DNA of 64,000 bases from Marinimicrococcus sp033875255 (lineage in GTDB: Bacteria; Pseudomonadota; Alphaproteobacteria; Geminicoccales; Geminicoccaceae): the NCBI GenBank assembly GCA_033875255.1, contig JAWZSN010000010.1, positions 1 through 64,000 on the forward strand, written 5' to 3'. Below the pieces are notes generated by a model. The model did not search any database, was not told where the DNA came from, and saw nothing but the letters and a program-made list of their open reading frames with translations. This document shows positions 57,217-64,000 of the stretch, piece after piece. Position 1 is the stretch's first letter. Every line of letters starts with the position of its first letter. The position numbers and the translations under genes were made by a program.

Positions 57217-58773
57217 TCAGCGGTTGAGGCGGACGTTCATCAGCTGGTCGGCGATCTCTTTAAAGGCCGCCTTGAGCGACGCGTCGTCGGGCGAGTTGAA
57301 ATAGTATTCCGGCTTGCTGGCACATCCCTGGTAAAGCTTTTTCACAGCGTTGCTGTTCACGGCAAAGGTGATCGTATACATGATGATGCCCTTCGACTGC
57401 ATCTCCGTGCAAAGGGCGCTCATGCGGCGGTCGATCTCCTTCCCCGCCTGCGCCTCGTCGTTGAGGCCTGTCGTGATCTCGAGCCGGTTTTCCTTGAGCC
57501 GGCCATAGGCGGTGTAGTCGGCGTCGCCGTCGTTGCCCCAGCCCGGCGGACCCTTGCCCGGCGCCCCCTCGGGCCAGTCGTACCAGTTGTTCTCGCCATC
57601 GGTCATCAAGATGACGACCTTGTCCATGTTCGGAGCGTCATAGTCGCGCGGCAGGGCGGGATCGCCCCACAGGCCCCGCCAGCGGGGCGAGAGGACGAAC
57701 CAGCCGGCCTGCAGGCCGAGATTGGCCATCGTGCCGCCGCGATAGTGCGGCTCCAGCGACTGCACGAAACTGCGTATCTGGGCCTTGGACTGCCGTAGCG
57801 ACATCACCGGTGGCGGGCAGGCGAGATTGGGGCCGACCGTATTGTTGCCGAGGCTGGCCTGTCGCTCCTCGGTGACGTTGCTCACCGACCAGTCATTGTC
57901 GCCCTTGACGGGCTGATGCGCCTTGCCACCGCCCTTGTCCTTGTCTTCTCCTTTCCCCGTGTCGTCGTCGTCTCCGTGCTTCGTGTATTTCCCGAGGGTC
58001 GACTCGTAGAGGTAGGGCTCGAACGGTGCCTGGAACGGGTTGAGGTCGTTCCTGTCGTTGCCGTGCTCCCATCGCGCCTCGACACAGCCGGCCCAGCTGC
58101 GCGGGTAGTAGGCGTTCGTGTCGAGAGAGCCGGAACGCAGCCAGCTGGTGCGCGACGGTCCCAGATTGACCGAGGCCGAGTAGGGGACTACCGCCATCCA
58201 GAGATTGTTGGTGGTTTCCCTGGTCCCGTAGATCATGTCGATCAGCGTGGTCGCGGCATCGCGCAGCGCCCGGATCTTGCTCCCCGCCATCGACCCGGTC
58301 ACGTCGAGGACCAGCGCCAGCTCCATGCCCCGCTCGGCGCGCTGCGAGACGTTGGTGGCGGTGACGTCGATGGTCTCGTAACCCGCGGCCCTGAGAAAGA
58401 GGGTGGGCATGCTGGCGGTGGCCGATACCTCGATCTCGGTGCTGCTCACCTGCTTGAAGTGCGGCCCGCTCACCCTGGAGTCGAGGAAGCCGAGGGCGCT
58501 TCCGGGGGCCTTGCGCGAGAAGTTGGCCCAAAAGAATCCCGCAGCACGCTGGTCGCGGGAAGGCTCGTAGAAGGTTCGCGCCGCCGCGAGGGCTGCCGAG
58601 TCGGTGGCGGTGATCAGCCGCGACTGGACCAGATAGGCCCGCGACAGGTCGACGGCGAGCCCCACGGTCATGACCAGGGGCAGCAGCAAGAGCCCCACCA
58701 GCAGCGCGACGGCGCCGCGCCGATCCGTGCGGAGCGGCCGTCGGGGAGGAGCGGATGCGGCAGCCGGTTTCAT
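57217..58773 (-). CDS. TadG-like pilus-associated protein with von Willebrand A domain
   Basis: A 518-residue protein. The N-terminal TadE/G-type segment is DRRGAVALLVGLLLLPLVMTVGLAVDLSRA (residues ~17-46), a prepilin-like membrane helix. A VWA domain starts near residue 150 with MELALVLDVTGSMAGSK (MIDAS DxTGS) and later KVVILMTDGENNWYDWPEG. A low-complexity acidic/basic insert (HGDDDDTGKGEDKDKGGGK, residues ~262-282) interrupts the domain. Last gene of the Tad operon and ATGA-coupled to its neighbour. Probably a surface-exposed adhesive or regulatory pilus component. Confidence 0.83.
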   Translation of the reverse strand: MKPAAASAPPRRPLRTDRRGAVALLVGLLLLPLVMTVGLAVDLSRAYLVQSRLITATDSAALAAARTFYEPSRDQRAAGFFWANFSRKAPGSALGFLDSRVSGPHFKQVSSTEIEVSATASMPTLFLRAAGYETIDVTATNVSQRAERGMELALVLDVTGSMAGSKIRALRDAATTLIDMIYGTRETTNNLWMAVVPYSASVNLGPSRTSWLRSGSLDTNAYYPRSWAGCVEARWEHGNDRNDLNPFQAPFEPYLYESTLGKYTKHGDDDDTGKGEDKDKGGGKAHQPVKGDNDWSVSNVTEERQASLGNNTVGPNLACPPPVMSLRQSKAQIRSFVQSLEPHYRGGTMANLGLQAGWFVLSPRWRGLWGDPALPRDYDAPNMDKVVILMTDGENNWYDWPEGAPGKGPPGWGNDGDADYTAYGRLKENRLEITTGLNDEAQAGKEIDRRMSALCTEMQSKGIIMYTITFAVNSNAVKKLYQGCASKPEYYFNSPDDASLKAAFKEIADQLMNVRLNR

Positions 58774-59333
58774 GTCCCTACCGTGGCGAGAGTGGCGACG
58801 CGCGGCCGGAAGACGGCAAAGCCGCGCAGCGTGACGGGCGAGATGTCACCGAACAGGAGGCGGCCCGAGAGGGCGAACGGGACGATGGTCGAGAAGGCCT
58901 CGACGAGAACCGCCGTCTGGCCGTCGTCGAGCTCGAGCCCGGCCGGCAGCCTCGGCTTGCCGCTGGCGCCGATCTCGCTGCGGATCTCCGGGGCACCGGC
59001 CCGCCTTTGCCAGGCGATCGTGGTCTGCCTGCCGTCATTGGCGATGACCGTGATGATCATCGCGCCCTCGGCGCCGCTCACCACAAGCGGCTCGGCGATG
59101 CGCCGGGCGGCGTCGAAGATCCCGGGAAAGTCCGCCTCCCGCAGGGCGGTATACTGGGAGACGAGATTGGCGACCTCCGCGGCACTGCGGTCGATGCGCA
59201 TGCTCGAGCGCAGGAGGATCACCGCGTCCACGGCGCCCAGCAGGAGCATCAGCAGGACCGGCAGCGTGAGCGCAAACTCGAGCGCTGCCACGCCGCGTCG
59301 CCCGAGGCGCCTAGAGAGTGGGCGAGGGCTCAT
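58770..59333 (-). CDS. TadE/TadF-like pseudopilin
   Basis: A 187-residue minor pseudopilin. RRGVAALEFALTLPVLLMLLLGAVDAVIL (residues ~12-40) has the TadE hallmark with Glu at +5-like position, a potential prepilin peptidase site. The rest is periplasmic. It overlaps the TadG-like gene by 4 bp and the upstream TadE gene by 23 bp. Confidence 0.8.
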   Translation of the reverse strand: MSPRPLSRRLGRRGVAALEFALTLPVLLMLLLGAVDAVILLRSSMRIDRSAAEVANLVSQYTALREADFPGIFDAARRIAEPLVVSGAEGAMIITVIANDGRQTTIAWQRRAGAPEIRSEIGASGKPRLPAGLELDDGQTAVLVEAFSTIVPFALSGRLLFGDISPVTLRGFAVFRPRVATLATVGT

Positions 59334-59811
59334 TCTTCACGATCACGGTCGTGTGGTGGAGCAGCTCGCCGATCTTCAGGATCGGAATGAACGCGTCGAC
59401 CAGCAAGGGCTGCTTGTAGTCCAGCTCGTAGATCACGACCTGCCCCGCTTCGCCCGCCCCCTGCGTGCCGGTCCCGGGCTCGGCGGCGGCTGCCATGCTG
59501 TCGAAGGCTTCCAGACGGATCGTCAGCCGGTCGGCCTTGAGAAACCCCGCTCCGCGCTCGAGGACGATGCGCCGGATGGCTTCCTCGCGGCTCTCGGGCG
59601 GGCTGCCGCCAATTTTTTGGGGCACCAGCGCTCCGGTGATGCCGAAACGGCTCGCCTCCCGCCCCGCGCTCTCGATGAGCGCGCCCACGGCCGCCTGCAG
59701 GGCGAACTCGATGACCCCGAGGATGACCAGCAGCAGGGCCGAGCCGACGATGGCGAACTCGAGGGCCACCGTGCCGCGCCGGTCGCGCCACGCCGGAGCC
59801 CGTCGTGTCAT
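59311..59811 (-). CDS. tadE: TadE-like pseudopilin
   Basis: A 166-residue protein. DRRGTVALEFAIVGSALLLVILGVIEFALQ (residues ~10-39) is the TadE membrane helix with conserved Glu. The periplasmic part has PQKIGGSPPESREEAIRRIV. It overlaps the tadD-like gene by 4 bp. Expected to aid Flp pilus assembly. Confidence 0.83.
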   Translation of the reverse strand: MTRRAPAWRDRRGTVALEFAIVGSALLLVILGVIEFALQAAVGALIESAGREASRFGITGALVPQKIGGSPPESREEAIRRIVLERGAGFLKADRLTIRLEAFDSMAAAAEPGTGTQGAGEAGQVVIYELDYKQPLLVDAFIPILKIGELLHHTTVIVKNEPSPTL

Positions 59812-60587
59812 GGCGCGATCTGCGCCGTCTGCACCGGCTGCAGCACGCGCAGCTGCTCCATGACCGCATCGAGCTGCGCTGCCGGGAGGTCCTGCGCCAG
59901 CAGCTCGCGGGCGGCCGGCTCGTCGCCGTCGGCCAGCAGCGCCACCGCCAGGTTGTGGCGGACCCGCTTGGCGATGGCCGGCGAAGGCGGCAGCAGCTGG
60001 AGGATCTCGATCGCCTCGCGCGGATCGCCGCTCAGCGCCATCGAGAGCGCCAGGTTGTTGCGCAGCGGGATCGACGCGGGGGCAAGGGCGAGGCCGCTGC
60101 GGTAGACGGTCTGCGCCTCGCCGTGGCGGCCCTGGCGGTCGAGCGCGACGCCCAGCATGTTCCAGGCCGTCACGTCGCGCGGCCCCGTGCCGGCGGTGCC
60201 GGCCAGCGAGCGCAGCAGGGTCTCGGCCTCGCCTGCCCGGTCGAGATCGAGGAGCTTGCGGGCGAGACCGAGCGAGACGATCCGGTCGTTGGGCGCCAGG
60301 CGTTGGGCCTCCTGGTAGGAGGCGAGGGCAGCAACCGGATCGCCCGAGGCCGTCTGTGCGGCGGCGAGGCCGAGCATGGCGGGGATGCTGCCCGGCTCCT
60401 CCGCCTGGACGGTCTGGTAGAGCTGGATGGCATCCTCGGCGCTGCCGCCGGCCAGGGCCGCGTTGGCCAGCTGCAGGTTCAGCGCCGCTTCGGGCGAGGA
60501 CGGCATGCCGCTCGGTCCGAGCGAGCCGCCGCTGGCGCAGGCGCCCAGCGCCAGGACGAGGGAAAGAGCGGCCAGGGTACGGCGCAT
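59808..60587 (-). CDS. tadD: TadD-like TPR lipoprotein
   Basis: A 259-residue lipoprotein: MRRTLAALSLVLALGACASG has the lipobox LGAC with Cys17. The remainder is TPR-type helix pairs (AEDAIQLYQTVQAEEPGSIP; DPVAALASYQEAQRLAPNDR; NMLGVALDRQGRHGEAQTVY). TadD is the pilotin-like outer-membrane assembly factor of Tad systems. Starts 2 bp after tadC. Confidence 0.85.
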   Translation of the reverse strand: MRRTLAALSLVLALGACASGGSLGPSGMPSSPEAALNLQLANAALAGGSAEDAIQLYQTVQAEEPGSIPAMLGLAAAQTASGDPVAALASYQEAQRLAPNDRIVSLGLARKLLDLDRAGEAETLLRSLAGTAGTGPRDVTAWNMLGVALDRQGRHGEAQTVYRSGLALAPASIPLRNNLALSMALSGDPREAIEILQLLPPSPAIAKRVRHNLAVALLADGDEPAARELLAQDLPAAQLDAVMEQLRVLQPVQTAQIAP

Positions 60588-60589
60588 GG

Positions 60590-61537
60590 TCAGTTCCCTA
60601 CGGTATCGAGGAGCTGGAGGATGGCGGGACCCGCCACCACAAGGAACACGCACGGCAGGATGAAGACCACCATGGGCAGGGTCAGGATCACGGGCAGCTT
60701 GGCTGCCCTCGCCTCGAACTCGGTGAGGCGCTCCTGCCGCATCTCCGCCGCCAGCACCTTGAACGCCTGTGCCAGGGGGGTGCCGTATTGCAGGCTCTGG
60801 GCCAGCGTGGCGGCGACCCGGCGCGCCGAGACGACGCCGGTGCGATCGCCCAGATTCATCAGCGCCTGGCGGCGGTCGGGAAGGATGCGCATCTCCGAGG
60901 CGACCAGGGCGAACTCGCGCGCCACGTCGGCATTGCTCGGCGCTATCTCGGCGGCCACCCGGTCGAGCCCGCTCTCGAAGCCGAGCCCGGCCTCGGTGCA
61001 GATCACCATGAGGTCGACGGCGTCGGGCAGGCCGCGCGCAACGCCGGCGGCGTGCCGCCGGCGGATGACGCCCAGGACCTGGTCGGGCAGCAGCAGGCCG
61101 CCGATGGCGCTGCCCACCACCAGGAGGGTCTTGGTGAACGGCGCCATGGCGCCGCCTGCGACCAGCAGCAGCATGACCGCGGGGGCGCAGACCAGCAGCA
61201 ACAGCTTGGCGCCGATGAAGATGCGCACCGCGTCCTCGCCGCGATAGCCCGCAGCGGTCAGGGTCACCTCGAGCTGCGCCTGGGTCTTGGCGTCGATGGC
61301 GCCTGTACGGGTCAGGGCGCCGCCGATCTGCGCGGCGATCGCCTTCAGCCTGGCCTTCCCGCCGCCGGCGGCCTGCGCTGCGCCCTTGCGGCGGGAGCGC
61401 GCGACGCCTTTGGGCTTGATGCTGGCGATGCGCGCCGCCATGCGCTCCTCCTCGCCCTTGCCGCGCCACAAGAGAAACGCGCAGACGAGGATGGTGAGCG
61501 CTGCGGCCGCCATGAGACCGACGAGCGGCGGGGTCAT
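60590..61537 (-). CDS. tadC: Tad platform protein TadC
   Basis: A 315-residue inner-membrane protein of the GspF/TadC family. A hydrophilic Arg/Lys region follows the first helix, then membrane segments around 110-160 and a C-terminal helix (LPMVVFILPCVFLVVAGPAI). The T2SF domain has GLPDAVDLMVICTEAGLGFE and TPLAQAFKVLAAEMRQERLT. With TadB it forms the membrane base of the pilus machine. ATGA overlap with tadB. Confidence 0.9.
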   Translation of the reverse strand: MTPPLVGLMAAAALTILVCAFLLWRGKGEEERMAARIASIKPKGVARSRRKGAAQAAGGGKARLKAIAAQIGGALTRTGAIDAKTQAQLEVTLTAAGYRGEDAVRIFIGAKLLLLVCAPAVMLLLVAGGAMAPFTKTLLVVGSAIGGLLLPDQVLGVIRRRHAAGVARGLPDAVDLMVICTEAGLGFESGLDRVAAEIAPSNADVAREFALVASEMRILPDRRQALMNLGDRTGVVSARRVAATLAQSLQYGTPLAQAFKVLAAEMRQERLTEFEARAAKLPVILTLPMVVFILPCVFLVVAGPAILQLLDTVGN

Positions 61538-62511
61538 CGCAGCATCCTCGCCAGGAGCATCCGCATGGACAGGACGCCCATGCCCAGCATCAGCACGGCG
61601 CCGCCCAAGATGTAATGACCGCGCGGGTCGGCGAACAGCGTGCCGATATAGTCGGGATTGAGAAGGGTGATGGCGCCGGCCGCGACGAACGGCACCGCCA
61701 CGAGGATGGCCGCGGATGTCCGGGCCTCCGAGGCAAGGGCCACGGCGCGCATCTGCAGCGCCACCCGCTTGCGGATCACGTCGGAGAGATTCTCGAGCGT
61801 GTCGGTCAGGCTGCCGCCGGTCTGGCTCTGCAGGCCGACCGCCACCGCGAAGAAGGAATATTCGGCGAGGCCGCAGCGCTCCGCCATCTGGAACAAAGCG
61901 CGGTCGAAGTCGATGCCCATATGGAGATCGTCGCCGAGCCTCGTGAACTCGGCAGCGGTCGGCTGGGGGCCCTGCTGGGCCACGCTGCCGATGGACGCGC
62001 CGAGGGGGATGCCGGAGCGCACGCCACGGACGATCATGCCCAGCGCGTCGGGCAGCTGGACCAGGAGCTTCTGCTCGTAGCGCCGCACGAAGCTGCCCAG
62101 GACCGTCCGCGGGCCGAGCACGCCGACGGCGCCGGCGACCGTCAGGCCCACGAGCACGGACATGCCGAGGCCGAGCGTCAGGTAGAGACCCAGGATCATG
62201 CCGAGGATGAGGCCGGCGGCGAGCACCCACTGCCACGGCACCGGGTAGATGTCGGTGCGCGCCGTGTCGATGCCGGTCAGCCGCGCGAGGAGATTGCCGG
62301 CGCGTGGCACATGGCGCTGGTCCAAGAGCAGCGATTTGCGGGCCGCCGGCGCCGCCTCCGGGCGGTAGCGCTGCACCAGCGTGCCGAGGCGCTGGCGTCG
62401 GCGCTCGAGCTCGCGATGGCCGGAGAGCACCCACACGAAGCTCGCGACCATGGCCGCCATCGTCATGACGGCGAGCAGGATCAGTCCCATCCCCGGCTGC
62501 AGGCCCGGCAC
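61534..62511 (-). CDS. tadB: Tad platform protein TadB
   Basis: A 325-residue inner-membrane protein. It has T2SF motifs LPDALGMIVRGVRSGIPLGA (residues ~156-175) and ALFQMAERCGLAEYSFFAVA, plus N- and C-terminal membrane segments. Start is the GTG at 62511 with GGAGGAG upstream, 3 bp after tadA's stop. Partner of TadC. Confidence 0.9.
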   Translation of the reverse strand: MPGLQPGMGLILLAVMTMAAMVASFVWVLSGHRELERRRQRLGTLVQRYRPEAAPAARKSLLLDQRHVPRAGNLLARLTGIDTARTDIYPVPWQWVLAAGLILGMILGLYLTLGLGMSVLVGLTVAGAVGVLGPRTVLGSFVRRYEQKLLVQLPDALGMIVRGVRSGIPLGASIGSVAQQGPQPTAAEFTRLGDDLHMGIDFDRALFQMAERCGLAEYSFFAVAVGLQSQTGGSLTDTLENLSDVIRKRVALQMRAVALASEARTSAAILVAVPFVAAGAITLLNPDYIGTLFADPRGHYILGGAVLMLGMGVLSMRMLLARMLR

Positions 62512-62514
62512 CGG

Positions 62515-63897
<1,383 letters not shown>

Positions 63898-63901
63898 GTC
63901 C

Positions 63902-64000
63902 TCAGCCCCCGCCCACGCGTGCCAGCCGCAGGCGTCCGAACAGTCCGCCGATCAGCCTGCCCGGGCGCACCGCGCCCGTGCCCGCCGCGATCTCGTGCGC
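63902..64000 (-). CDS. C-terminal end of a CpaE/TadZ-like protein (cut by window edge)
   Basis: Only the last 32 codons are visible, reading AHEIAAGTGAVRPGRLIGGL and ending RLARVGGG. The short Gly/Arg-rich ending LFGRLRL after a LARxx-type helix is what CpaE/TadZ proteins show, and such a gene normally stands directly before tadA. Identification rests on position and this short tail. Confidence 0.5.
   Translation of the reverse strand, partial: AHEIAAGTGAVRPGRLIGGLFGRLRLARVGGG

Overview
The window is very GC-rich chromosomal-type DNA from an alphaproteobacterium, most likely a Rhodospirillales/Geminicoccales-like soil or plant-associated organism. This is inferred from the Tad/Flp pilus genes, an HWE-type histidine kinase, the PuuD/PuuE/UraD purine route, IalB- and TIGR03032-type proteins, and densely packed operons with 4-bp start/stop overlaps. 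No rRNA, tRNA or CRISPR array was seen.

Layout. (1) 1-4.7 kb is accessory DNA: a truncated IS110 transposase, a decayed IS256 copy and a MobC-like/relaxase mobilization pair. (2) 4.7-12.5 kb (minus strand) is an eight-gene amide operon: cytosolic amide sensor AmiC-like, ANTAR antiterminator AmiR-like, a five-part UrtABCDE-type ABC importer and a formamidase. Its leader carries a promoter, an ANTAR-type hexaloop hairpin and an intrinsic terminator. (3) 12.8-21.6 kb (plus strand) is the divergent partner: a TRAP transporter, a ThDP enzyme, a small and a large N,N-dimethylformamidase-like subunit and a MocR regulator. (4) 21.6-30.2 kb holds a radical-SAM protein with a small ORF in front of it, a 1,548-residue autotransporter built on a ~25-residue solenoid repeat, a TIGR03032 protein and an IalB-like protein.

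(5) 30.2-38.6 kb: an azoreductase divergent from a LysR regulator, then an ABC importer operon ending in a penicillin-acylase-family hydrolase without a signal peptide. (6) 38.7-48.0 kb: a ZIP metal transporter and purine catabolism. The latter comprises guanine deaminase and PuuD urate hydroxylase on one strand, and PuuE allantoinase, UraD, an allantoate amidohydrolase and an M20 hydrolase on the other, separated by an HWE kinase and a LysR pseudogene. (7) 48.0-55.1 kb: a methyltransferase, an M48 lipoprotein protease, a TusA-like protein, two small proteins, a BDH2-like SDR and two paralogous AMP-forming ligases. (8) 55.3-57.1 kb: the translational GTPase TypA/BipA. (9) 57.2-64 kb: a minus-strand Tad secretion operon running off the window.

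How it works together. Sections 2 and 3 look like a nitrogen/carbon scavenging island for amides. AmiC would sense an amide, AmiR would antiterminate its own leader, the ABC system would import the amide, and formamidase would release formate and ammonia. The divergent DMFase-like enzyme yields formate and an amine in its characterised homologues. Section 6 also releases nitrogen from purines, so much of the window concerns organic nitrogen salvage.
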